From contig WQXC01000001.1 in NCBI GenBank assembly GCA_009785045.1, positions 1 to 42,229 on the forward strand: a stretch of DNA of 42,229 nt, read 5' to 3'. Numbering within the stretch: the first letter of the stretch is position 1; each line of letters starts with the position of its first letter. A program made the translations under genes and the position numbers. The notes beneath the pieces were generated by a model, which was given only the letters and a program-made list of their open reading frames with translations, had not been told where the DNA came from and did no database searches. This document shows positions 18,707 to 25,370 of this stretch, in pieces. The stretch is from Treponema sp. (GTDB lineage Bacteria > Spirochaetota > Spirochaetia > Treponematales > Breznakiellaceae).

Positions 18707-19123
18707 ATGAAAGTTTTATTGGACACAAATGTAGTAATAGATATTTTTGCAAAAAGAGAATCATTTTATGAAAATTCTTATAGGGTTTTGCAGCTTGGAC
18801 TGGAAGGCGAAATCGAAACAATAATGAGTGCAGGCGCTGTAAAAGACGTGTTTTATATCTTAAAAAAATACATATCTGATTATAATGAAATAAGAGAAAA
18901 AATCTTTATTCTCAGCAATTATATAAAAATTTGTAATACTACTTCGGAAGATATAACAAGTGCGATATTACTATTTATGTCAGACTTTGAAGATGCGCTA
19001 ATCGCTGCGGCTGCAAGACGTGAAAAAGCAGACTATATCGTTACAAGAAACGAAAAAGACTTTGAAAATTCCCCTGTACCGGCAATAACCCCCGAACAGT
19101 TTTTACAGACACTTGCCTCTTAA
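18707..19123 (+). CDS. PIN-domain toxin (VapC-like ribonuclease)
   Basis: A 138-residue PIN-domain protein, expected to be a metal-dependent RNase held in check by the preceding antitoxin. Candidate metal ligands are Asp6 in LLDTNVVID, Asp93/Asp96 in SDFEDALI and Asp118 in TRNEKDF, the order and spacing of a PIN domain. The usual central Glu is not obvious; SAGAVKDVFY (41-50) occupies that region with Asp47. Length is typical of VapC-like proteins. It starts two bases after the antitoxin stop. The target RNA cannot be told from sequence. The following epimerase gene is 35 bases away in the same direction with its own strong ribosome-binding site and may be read through. Confidence 0.87.
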   Translation: MKVLLDTNVVIDIFAKRESFYENSYRVLQLGLEGEIETIMSAGAVKDVFYILKKYISDYNEIREKIFILSNYIKICNTTSEDITSAILLFMSDFEDALIAAAARREKADYIVTRNEKDFENSPVPAITPEQFLQTLAS

Positions 19124-19158
19124 GTTTTTATCCGCTAAATTGTAGCTCTGGAGGAACC

Positions 19159-20211
19159 ATGAAAGTTCTATTCATCGGCGGAACAGGAACAATTTCCAGC
19201 GCAATCACAAGGCGAGCGGCGCAACTGGGATGGGATATATATTTGCTTAACCGCGGAAACCGGAAAAGTGAATTTAAAGGGCCTGAATTTAAGCATATTT
19301 CATGTAATATACGCGAAGATGACATATCTGCAATAAGGGAAAAGCTGGAAAAAGCAATCGGCAAGGGAAATAAATTTGATGTAGTCGCAGAATTTATCGC
19401 ATTTGTTCCGGAGCATGTTCAAAAAGACTTTGATATTTTTAACGACCTTTGTAAACAGTATATTTTTATCTCATCCGCTTCGGCATACCAAAAACCGCTG
19501 TCATCATATCTGATTACCGAAAGCACTCCCCTCTCAAACCCGTTATGGGAATATTCCAGAAATAAAATTGCATGCGAAGAATACCTAATGCAAAAATACC
19601 GCGAAAACAATTTTCCCATAACAATTATCCGTCCAAGCCATACCTACGATGAACGCAGTGTTCCGTTAGGGGTTCACGGCTCTAAAGGCTCCTGGCAGGT
19701 TTTAAAAAGAATGATAGACGGCAAACCTGTTATAATTCACGGCGACGGTACAAGCCTGTGGACTTTAACCCACAACAGTGATTTTGCGCGCGCTTTTGTC
19801 CGTATCATGGGAAATATTCATGCAATTGGAGAGTCGATACATATTACTTCTGATGAAAGCGTAACATGGAATCAGATTTATCAAATTATCGCCTCTGCAC
19901 TAAATGTCAGGTTAAATGCTGTGTACGCAGCAAGCAGTTTACTGGATGAATTATCCGAAGGGCGTTATGACTTCCGGGGAAGCCTCTTGGGGGACAAAGC
20001 CAACAGCGTTGTTTTTGATAACACAAAATTAAAGCAGCTGGTACCGGATTTTTGCGCAAAAGTGCGGGTCGACGAAGGAATTAAAATGACCATAGCAAAT
20101 GTTCTGGCAAACAGCGAACTTCAGCAGCCTGATACAGAATTTGATGAATGGTGCGATAGAGTTATTGCTGCTTTGGAAACAGTAAAGGGAAAAATTACCA
20201 AACAGAAGTAA
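19159..20211 (+). CDS. NAD(P)-dependent epimerase/dehydratase, extended SDR family
   Basis: A 350-residue SDR-superfamily protein. The Rossmann glycine motif is GGTGTIS at 7-13, followed by LLNRG at 29-33. SSASAY at 105-110 and the catalytic pair Tyr132/Lys136 in YSRNK complete the active site. The region HGDGTSLWTLTHNSDFARAF is typical of nucleotide-sugar epimerase-like proteins. Substrate cannot be read from sequence; a nucleotide sugar is likely. A GGAGG ribosome-binding site sits just before the ATG. It follows the toxin gene on the same strand by 35 bases, and its 3' end overlaps the convergent small membrane-protein gene by 17 bases. No accessory domain, truncation or frameshift is visible. 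Confidence 0.85.
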   Translation: MKVLFIGGTGTISSAITRRAAQLGWDIYLLNRGNRKSEFKGPEFKHISCNIREDDISAIREKLEKAIGKGNKFDVVAEFIAFVPEHVQKDFDIFNDLCKQYIFISSASAYQKPLSSYLITESTPLSNPLWEYSRNKIACEEYLMQKYRENNFPITIIRPSHTYDERSVPLGVHGSKGSWQVLKRMIDGKPVIIHGDGTSLWTLTHNSDFARAFVRIMGNIHAIGESIHITSDESVTWNQIYQIIASALNVRLNAVYAASSLLDELSEGRYDFRGSLLGDKANSVVFDNTKLKQLVPDFCAKVRVDEGIKMTIANVLANSELQQPDTEFDEWCDRVIAALETVKGKITKQK

Positions 20212-20554
20212 TTACATCGCTATTTGGTTTATGTTTTTTATGTTCTTTCATGGCAAGAACCGCTATTACCACAAAAAGCGCAAGAAAGAAGATAATCGTA
20301 AATAAAAGGGCAATAACGTTATTGTCACTTTCGTCCTTTATTTCTACGGGAGCGCCGACGATCAAGGTAGACGGATCCACTGGAACTCTATTATCTGTAA
20401 GTATTATAAAAACGCAGATTATTACCGTAAGAATCATCAAAGCAAGCGCTCCAAGGCTTGCCAGACGGGTATGAAAGTTCGATTTCTTATCAAGCGCCAA
20501 AAAGGACATACCGCCGATGAGTATAATACCAATTAAAACACCAACAAAAATCAT
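20195..20554 (-). CDS. Small membrane protein of unknown function, three predicted TM segments
   Basis: A 119-residue protein I do not recognise. Hydrophobic segments at about 3-21, 33-53 and 80-101 suggest three membrane helices, with a DxSTLIVGAPVEIKDESDNN loop between the second and third and a basic, histidine/lysine-rich tail (MKEHKKHKP). It is a single gene, convergent with the epimerase (17-base overlap) and divergent from the ferredoxin gene. No Shine-Dalgarno is clear before the ATG at 20554. It is supported by a membrane-protein composition that a random frame would rarely give. Confidence 0.6.
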   Translation of the reverse strand: MIFVGVLIGIILIGGMSFLALDKKSNFHTRLASLGALALMILTVIICVFIILTDNRVPVDPSTLIVGAPVEIKDESDNNVIALLFTIIFFLALFVVIAVLAMKEHKKHKPNSDVITSVW

Positions 20555-20578
20555 ATTAGATTTTCGGCCTTTTTCGCC

Positions 20579-20607
20579 TTGTCATATAGCGATTTATGTG
20601 GTATTCT
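20579..20607 (+). promoter_or_regulatory. Promoter of the ferredoxin-M23 operon (TTGTCA-17-TATTCT)
   Basis: -35 TTGTCA at 20579-20584 and -10 TATTCT at 20602-20607 with a 17-bp spacer. The predicted start near 20614 leaves a leader of about 25 bases that contains the ribosome-binding site AGGTG. Confidence 0.6.
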
Positions 20608-20638
20608 GAGGGTAATCCATATTATAGCGAGGTGAAAA

Positions 20639-20809
20639 ATGGCACATAAAATCAATGATTCCTGCGTAAATTGCGGTTCCTGCGTTGGCGACTGCCCGGT
20701 GGAAGCAATTTCCGAAAAAGACGGACAATACCAGATTGATGCATCGTTATGCACAGATTGCGGCGCATGCGTTGGCTCCTGCCCAACAGAAGCAATTGTA
20801 GCCGAGTAA
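20639..20809 (+). CDS. Ferredoxin with two [4Fe-4S] clusters (56 aa)
   Basis: My translation gives 56 residues with two CxxCxxCxxxCP motifs: CVNCGSCVGDCP (9-20) and CTDCGACVGSCP (38-49), the classic clostridial-type 2[4Fe-4S] ferredoxin, a soluble low-potential electron carrier. Length is the family norm. AGGTG 7-8 bases before the ATG fixes the start, and a good promoter lies upstream. The stop codon TAAGG forms the ribosome-binding site of the next gene, a cell-wall peptidase-like protein, so a redox carrier and an envelope protein share a transcript, which is a functionally odd pairing. A longer frame on the opposite strand is a known type of artefact opposite ferredoxins. Confidence 0.95.
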   Translation: MAHKINDSCVNCGSCVGDCPVEAISEKDGQYQIDASLCTDCGACVGSCPTEAIVAE

Positions 20810-20818
20810 GGTTTGTCA

Positions 20819-21754
20819 ATGTTAAGAACAGGCAAGGGATTTACCCTTGCCTTTTTTTTAATTTTTCTCTGCACAGCGGCAGGTCATGCCCAGTCGGCAG
20901 GTCTGGATTTTCCGGTTTTAAGGCAGCTTGACCCCAGAGATATGGGGTTCAGGCAGTTTATGAACGACGTTGAGGGTAACAGACGGCGAATTTCAGGCGC
21001 TCATAACCGTTCTGCAGAAGAAATTACACAGTATTTAACAATTTACCAGTACACTATCCGGCGGGAGGATGACATCTTCTTTTTGGCAGCCCGCTTAAAT
21101 ATTCCATATTCTGCACTGGCAAGCATTAACAGAATTAATAACCCAACAGCGCTGGAGACGGGAAAAACTATCCTGCTTCCCTCATGCCCCGGAATATTCA
21201 TTCCCTTTAATATTGAAACAGATCTGGAAAAATTAATTGGAGCTGCAAGGCAGGTTAATCCGAATTTTGCAGAAATAAAGATAAGAATTGCCGGAAAAAC
21301 AGAAACCTATATGTTTTTTCCCGGCGCGGATTTTACTCCCACAGAAAGAGCGTTTTTTTTAAATTCGGGATTCCGGTTTCCATTACGGCATTTTCGAATA
21401 ACCAGCCGTTACGGCATTAGGGAAGACCCTTTTACTGGTCATATTTCGATGCATCAGGGAATAGACCTTGCCGCGCCGGAAGGAACCGAGGTCTTTGCTG
21501 TGGCGGACGGAACAGTAACAGCCACAGGATTTGATCCGGTATACGGAAATTATGTGATTATCAGACATACTAATAACTGGACAAGCCTATACGGGCATTT
21601 ACAAAAGATAGAAACGGTATTGCGATCAGATGTAAAATCAGGTAACCTTATAGGTAGAGTGGGATCTACCGGCCAATCCACAGGGCCTCACCTTCATTTT
21701 GAACTGCGGCAAGACGGAAGGGCATTCGATCCAGCAGGAAGGCTCCGTCCCTGA
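20819..21754 (+). CDS. Exported LysM + M23 (LytM-type) peptidoglycan peptidase-like protein
   Basis: A 311-residue exported protein. A signal peptide covers residues 1-23 or so (cleavage near GHA|Q). A LysM peptidoglycan-binding module lies at about 75-125 (YTIRREDDIFFLAARLNIPY ... TGKTILLPS). The C-terminal M23 domain holds HQGIDLAAPEGTEVFAVADG, with the first zinc-ligand His and Asp, and the HLH ligands in STGPHLHFEL, so the active site looks intact. M23 enzymes cut peptide cross-links; some act as division or morphology factors. An in-frame TTG six bases earlier is possible, but AAGG at 20808-20811 is best spaced for the ATG at 20819. The ribosome-binding site overlaps the ferredoxin stop. 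The next gene follows after 28 bases. Confidence 0.9.
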   Translation: MLRTGKGFTLAFFLIFLCTAAGHAQSAGLDFPVLRQLDPRDMGFRQFMNDVEGNRRRISGAHNRSAEEITQYLTIYQYTIRREDDIFFLAARLNIPYSALASINRINNPTALETGKTILLPSCPGIFIPFNIETDLEKLIGAARQVNPNFAEIKIRIAGKTETYMFFPGADFTPTERAFFLNSGFRFPLRHFRITSRYGIREDPFTGHISMHQGIDLAAPEGTEVFAVADGTVTATGFDPVYGNYVIIRHTNNWTSLYGHLQKIETVLRSDVKSGNLIGRVGSTGQSTGPHLHFELRQDGRAFDPAGRLRP

Positions 21755-21782
21755 ACATTGGCGGAAAAAAAACGGATGGTGT

Positions 21783-22763
21783 ATGCCGACAGCCATAATA
21801 TTCCTTGTTATTTTTCTGCTCTTTCCCGGAATCTGCCTTCAGGCTGAATCATTCCGCACATCAGTAGAAGCCATTGTAGAAATATCACCCGGCGCAGCCG
21901 AAGTAGTAGTTCCGCTTGGTATTAACAGCTCGGTAATTTTAGACCTGGGTGCAGACGCGCGATTCTTAAGAGGAATTGAACTGGAGATTTCTGCTCCGCA
22001 AAGCTGGCTGCCGTACCGCGGCTCTCTTGTTATGATTATGTATAATAATTTAAATCCGCAGAACGCCTCTGGTTTAACCGACATGGATGGCAGCCGGATT
22101 GCATTTGAACCTCTTCCTTCCAGATTAAGAATTGTTTATCATATCCCGCTAAGGCAGCAGCATGGGCTTAGAACAACGACCTCTGTAATTATGCCGACAG
22201 GTGTAGTTCAGCCTGTTTCGTTTCCGATCATGTTCAGGTTAATGCAGGTATCAAAAGGACTGCCGGATGATTTTGATAACACCATTTTCACCTTAATCGC
22301 AAGACCGATTCTCAGCGACGAAGGCGCAGTAAGGCTCATTCCCCGTTTTCCGCCTAATTTGCGAAACAGGCCTTTTACAGTCATAATCAATGACAATGTA
22401 ATAACCAACATTTCCGATCAGATATTGCTGCGGGAAGGTGAACATCACCTTGTTATCCTGTCAGAGGACTACCGTAATGAAAGCCGCCGATTCGTTGTGG
22501 AAAGAGCAAAAGTCATCGATTTAACCATCGATTTACAGGATCCTACCCCAATAATCATCTTTGAAGGGCCTCAAAATGCCCAAATTTTCCTAAATAACAC
22601 GCAAATTTCACGGAATCGCGAGCCTGTCACCGTAGAACCGGGTATGCACGAGGTCAAATTCCAGGTTGGTGATTATACAGTAATAAGGTCAATTAATGTC
22701 CAGCGCGGAAAAACCTACCGTGTAGCCCTGGCAGTAGACCTTACAGTCCAGGAAGAAGACTGA
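21783..22763 (+). CDS. Exported protein with C-terminal PEGA-like domain, function unknown
   Basis: A 326-residue protein beginning with a clear signal peptide (MPTAIIFLVIFLLFPGICLQA). An earlier in-frame ATG at 21699 would add 28 hydrophilic residues ahead of the signal and overlap the M23 gene, so the ATG at 21783 is preferred; its Shine-Dalgarno is weak (GGATGG). The N-terminal two thirds are beta-rich and unrecognised. The C-terminal segment from about 262 (PIIIFEGPQNAQIFLNNTQI ... VEPGMHEVKFQVGDY ... VQRGKTYRV) resembles a PEGA domain, a short extracytoplasmic beta fold found with envelope-associated proteins. It is the third gene after ferredoxin and M23, and a terminator follows it, so it probably works in the periplasm with the M23 protein. 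That is inference from position. Confidence 0.8.
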   Translation: MPTAIIFLVIFLLFPGICLQAESFRTSVEAIVEISPGAAEVVVPLGINSSVILDLGADARFLRGIELEISAPQSWLPYRGSLVMIMYNNLNPQNASGLTDMDGSRIAFEPLPSRLRIVYHIPLRQQHGLRTTTSVIMPTGVVQPVSFPIMFRLMQVSKGLPDDFDNTIFTLIARPILSDEGAVRLIPRFPPNLRNRPFTVIINDNVITNISDQILLREGEHHLVILSEDYRNESRRFVVERAKVIDLTIDLQDPTPIIIFEGPQNAQIFLNNTQISRNREPVTVEPGMHEVKFQVGDYTVIRSINVQRGKTYRVALAVDLTVQEED

Positions 22764-22848
22764 GAAATAATTAATGAAATACAACCCCTCTACCGATACT
22801 CAAAATGTCGGGATTATAGTTCCCCTCCCAAATCACTATACTTCCGAT

Positions 22849-22905
22849 ATGCCTCAAGGGCATGGAGCTGTTCGAAACACAAATCGGGCAGCTCTTTTTT
22901 TTTTT
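22849..22905 (+). terminator. Double hairpin with 11-T tract: intrinsic terminator of the ferredoxin-M23-PEGA operon
   Basis: A small hairpin ATGCC-TCAAG-GGCAT (22849-22863) is followed directly by GAGCTG (22865-22870) pairing with CAGCTC (22889-22894) and eleven T residues (22895-22905). The 18-base loop can form a further CGA/TCG pairing. It lies about 85 bases after the 22763 stop and ends 24 bases before the next gene. The 165-base gap (22764-22928) contains no convincing coding sequence; it could alternatively encode a small RNA ending at this terminator. Confidence 0.75.
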
Positions 22906-22917
22906 CCTTTGATACTT

Positions 22918-22923
22918 TATAAT
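22918..22923 (+). promoter_or_regulatory. -10 box (TATAAT) placed for a leaderless transcript of the PEGA/FGE gene
   Basis: A perfect TATAAT ends 5 bases before the ATG at 22929, so initiation 6-7 bases downstream would begin at or next to the A of the start codon. The -35 region coincides with the T tract of the preceding terminator and has no good match. There is no Shine-Dalgarno sequence before this ATG. Confidence 0.45.
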
Positions 22924-22928
22924 GTCTC

Positions 22929-24272
22929 ATGCAGGAAAAACAAACAGAAAGCGAAATTGAAGTTAAATTAAAACCCATTCTTGGCATCCGCCCCGGCGTG
23001 TACCTTACCATCCTATATTCGCTGATTATACTGGCAGTCCTCTTTTTTCTGCTGCTGTTCCCGGGACTAACAAATCCCGGTTCCATGCTGATAGTAAAAA
23101 CCGAGCCAGCCGGCGCGGCTATCAGGGTAAACGATATTTACATGGGTGTTGCCGGAAGCAGAATCTTTGTTCCAAAGGGAACACATACCATAGAAGCCGT
23201 TATGCCAGGTTTTGAAAGCCAAAACGCCGTACATGAGATACCCTCCCGTCTCTTTGGCTCCCGGTTTTTTCCGCGTATTTACAGAACAGAGTTTGCGTTA
23301 ACAACTGCCGATCCGGCAGCCGCATTTGCGATATACGCTGCGGATTTTACCGCATGGACATTCGCCGGTGAACCTACTGCATCATGGCAAATACCGCTTA
23401 GTCTTTCCGAAGGCGCATATCGTACAGGCCCCTACGCAAACGATGAACTCCATCAAATACTGCTGGCGGCTGCCGGATTTACAACAACCCGCGCTGCCAT
23501 GCGTGACCTAATCCGCGCCAAAATGCTTATGGATAACTTTGGCAATGCACCTTCTGTTCCAGCGCTTTTTGGCTCAGTTTCTGAAATATTGGCTTTCCTG
23601 TCACAAAACCCGGAAAGCGCAGCCTGGCTTGCACGTCTTCTTCCGCGTGAAACTGCAGCTATAATCGAAGGATCAGACTGGTTCAGGAACGAACCTATTA
23701 GAAACACTCCATGGCCGGAAACAAACAATCCTGGACGGATTTCCGCAGCAGGTTTAACATTTATTAATTTTAGCGGATCCGGTCTGATAATAAGCGAAAC
23801 TGCTGTCCCCAGATCATTATTTGAAACCTTTTTGAATGAAAACCCGGAATACTTAGATCAAAAAACAGACTATTTTCCGCAAGAACTCTCCAGCCATCCG
23901 TGGGAAATCGACAGGAATATAATTACCGGTATAACATGGTATGCAGCCGATGCCTTTTGCAAATGGCTGACACAACGCCTGCCCCCAGCAATGTCTGGAA
24001 TGAAAGTAAGGCTTCCGACAGAACAGGAATGGCTTTTTGCCGCTCAGCGTTTAAATAATATGAAAAATCAGGGTTGGGAATGGTGCGAAGACCCGTATTC
24101 ACCTTTAAAGTTTTTTACAGCATCACCGGAAGCAGTAAAAAAGCTGGGATCCCCTGAACGGACATTATACGGCAGACCATATTCCGGGTCTGCAGAAACA
24201 AGAGCTTCCCTGCCCCCGGATTTATCATCGCCGTTTGTATCATTCAGAACAGTCATTGCTTCAAAAGAGTAA
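22929..24272 (+). CDS. Membrane-anchored PEGA protein with C-terminal FGE/sulfatase-modifying-like domain
   Basis: A 447-residue protein. A cytoplasmic basic-acidic N-terminus is followed by one membrane helix at about 24-45, a PEGA domain at about 52-110 (LIVKTEPAGAAIRVNDIYMG ... VPKGTHTIEAVMPGFES), a middle region of unknown fold, and a C-terminal domain of the formylglycine-generating-enzyme (FGE/SUMF1) fold: ITGITWYAADAFCKWLTQRL, VRLPTEQEWLFAAQ and WEWCEDPYSP are its signature stretches. The usual catalytic cysteine pair of true FGEs is not apparent, so a structural or ligand-binding role outside the cytoplasm is more likely than sulfatase activation. It has no ribosome-binding site and a -10 box immediately upstream, so it may be leaderless. 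smpB follows after 4 bases, indicating one operon. Confidence 0.85.
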   Translation: MQEKQTESEIEVKLKPILGIRPGVYLTILYSLIILAVLFFLLLFPGLTNPGSMLIVKTEPAGAAIRVNDIYMGVAGSRIFVPKGTHTIEAVMPGFESQNAVHEIPSRLFGSRFFPRIYRTEFALTTADPAAAFAIYAADFTAWTFAGEPTASWQIPLSLSEGAYRTGPYANDELHQILLAAAGFTTTRAAMRDLIRAKMLMDNFGNAPSVPALFGSVSEILAFLSQNPESAAWLARLLPRETAAIIEGSDWFRNEPIRNTPWPETNNPGRISAAGLTFINFSGSGLIISETAVPRSLFETFLNENPEYLDQKTDYFPQELSSHPWEIDRNIITGITWYAADAFCKWLTQRLPPAMSGMKVRLPTEQEWLFAAQRLNNMKNQGWEWCEDPYSPLKFFTASPEAVKKLGSPERTLYGRPYSGSAETRASLPPDLSSPFVSFRTVIASKE

Positions 24273-24276
24273 CATA

Positions 24277-24738
24277 ATGAGTGAAGGCACCAAACTAATA
24301 GCGAAAAACCGCAAGGCATACCATGATTATTCTATTGACGAAAGCTACGAATGCGGCATAGAACTCCTTGGGACAGAGGTAAAATCGTTCCGTGACGGTA
24401 AAATCTCATTTCCGGATGCCTGGGCAGAGGTAATTAACGGCGAAGTCTGGGTGCGCTCTCTTGTTGTTTCGGAAAACCCGTTTTCATCGATATTTAACCA
24501 CGAACCTGACAGAAAAAAACGCCTTCTTCTGCACAAAGAAGAGATAAAAAGGATTAACCGGAAAGTCGAAGAAAAAGGATATACCCTTATTCCGCTGTCT
24601 TTTTACTTTAAAAAAGGAAGAGTAAAAGTCGAGTTAGGGCTTTGCAAAGGAAAAAAGGCATACGATAAGCGTGCCGGAATCAGGGAAAAAGACCTAAAAC
24701 GCGACATTGCCCGCGAATTCAGGCATGGTTTGCAATAA
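24277..24738 (+). CDS. smpB: SsrA-binding protein SmpB (trans-translation)
   Basis: SmpB binds tmRNA and delivers it to stalled ribosomes. With the ATG at 24277 the protein has 153 residues, the family length. Recognisable segments are IAKNRKAYHDY at the N-terminus, GIELLGTEVKSFRDGKISFP, and the C-terminal LGLCKGKKAYDKR ... IAREFRH. A longer in-frame start at 24235 would overlap the upstream gene by 38 bases and add residues not found in the family; AAAGAG about 10 bases before the chosen ATG is an acceptable ribosome-binding site. Only 4 bases separate it from the PEGA/FGE gene. It converges on the FtsB-like gene with a 17-base gap. tmRNA itself is not in this window. Confidence 0.95.
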   Translation: MSEGTKLIAKNRKAYHDYSIDESYECGIELLGTEVKSFRDGKISFPDAWAEVINGEVWVRSLVVSENPFSSIFNHEPDRKKRLLLHKEEIKRINRKVEEKGYTLIPLSFYFKKGRVKVELGLCKGKKAYDKRAGIREKDLKRDIAREFRHGLQ

Positions 24739-24755
24739 ATATAGCAATTTATCGG

Positions 24756-25193
24756 TTATCTTGAGCGTTTTTCGATTAATTCAAGCATAAACAGGAAGGC
24801 AAAAACCATTAAACCTATACAAAGAGCGGCAATTTTTATGTTTTTATCAGAAATAAAGTCCGGTTTTGAAGTATAATACACATTTCCTGCAGTTACAGGG
24901 GCGTTTTTCATGGTTCCAAGCCCAACAATACGGACAAAACGCTCATCTCTATGCCCATAACCCATCTGACGGGCATGAATTAATAAAGTGTCCTGATCAT
25001 AAAGCAGGTTATTTCTGGTTCTTTCCAGATCTTCGTTTAAAATTCCCAAATCTCTTATATTGTCCCATTGACGTTCCCTCTCGGCCAATAAATAATTATA
25101 AGCAGATATACCTGCAGGACCGCTTAAAAAGGAAAAAAGCGTGTATACAGCAATAGCCGTCCAAATTCCGATGAGGTACTTGAAGATACTCAT
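24756..25193 (-). CDS. FtsB/DivIC-like septum formation initiator with an extra C-terminal TM helix
   Basis: A 145-residue protein from the ATG at 25193. A membrane helix at about 3-24 is followed by a coiled-coil-like stretch (LLAERERQWDNIRDLGILNEDLERTRNNLL) and the family-like sequence LLIHARQMGYGHRDERFVRIVG, as in FtsB/DivIC division proteins, which link early and late divisome parts with FtsL and FtsQ. Unlike usual FtsB it ends in a second hydrophobic helix (ALCIGLMVFAFLFMLELI) before a basic tail, so both termini may be cytoplasmic. A GTG at 25250 in frame would add 19 residues; neither start has a clear Shine-Dalgarno site, and the shorter form fits the family better. It is a single gene, convergent with smpB and divergent from the acidic-protein operon. 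Confidence 0.7.
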   Translation of the reverse strand: MSIFKYLIGIWTAIAVYTLFSFLSGPAGISAYNYLLAERERQWDNIRDLGILNEDLERTRNNLLYDQDTLLIHARQMGYGHRDERFVRIVGLGTMKNAPVTAGNVYYTSKPDFISDKNIKIAALCIGLMVFAFLFMLELIEKRSR

Positions 25194-25265
25194 GGTTCGA
25201 TTTACGGTTGTTTTATGTTGATTCTTTAGATTTCCATATAAAAGCTGCACCCCACAAAAGCAGGA

Positions 25266-25294
25266 TTGACAACTGTAATGCCATAGGTTATCTT
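25266..25294 (+). promoter_or_regulatory. Promoter of the acidic protein-DUF115 operon (TTGACA-17-TATCTT)
   Basis: A perfect -35 TTGACA at 25266-25271 and a 4/6 -10 TATCTT at 25289-25294 with 17-bp spacing. The start near 25301 gives a leader of about 70 bases. The ribosome-binding site GGGAG lies 7 bases before the ATG at 25371. Confidence 0.6.
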
Positions 25295-25370
25295 ATATAT
25301 TGAGATAAACTACTGAAAACAGGTAAAAGTACCGATAATTGACCATATGTGTTAATTTAGGGAGCGGTTC

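Noticed and set aside
18537..18821. 94-codon minus-strand frame opposite the toxin-antitoxin genes
   Set aside because: It spans both genes of a recognisable toxin-antitoxin pair on the plus strand and shows no domain.
20551..20874. 107-codon minus-strand frame opposite the ferredoxin gene
   Set aside because: It is the mirror of the Cys/Pro-rich ferredoxin codons; the real 56-residue ferredoxin with promoter and ribosome-binding site is on the plus strand.
22774..22971. 65-codon plus-strand frame in the gap before the PEGA/FGE gene
   Set aside because: It reads through the terminator T tract (giving FFF) and overlaps the next gene; no ribosome-binding site or conserved feature is seen.
22814..23086. 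90-codon minus-strand frame across the same gap
   Set aside because: It overlaps the terminator and the start of a well-supported gene and has no coding signature.
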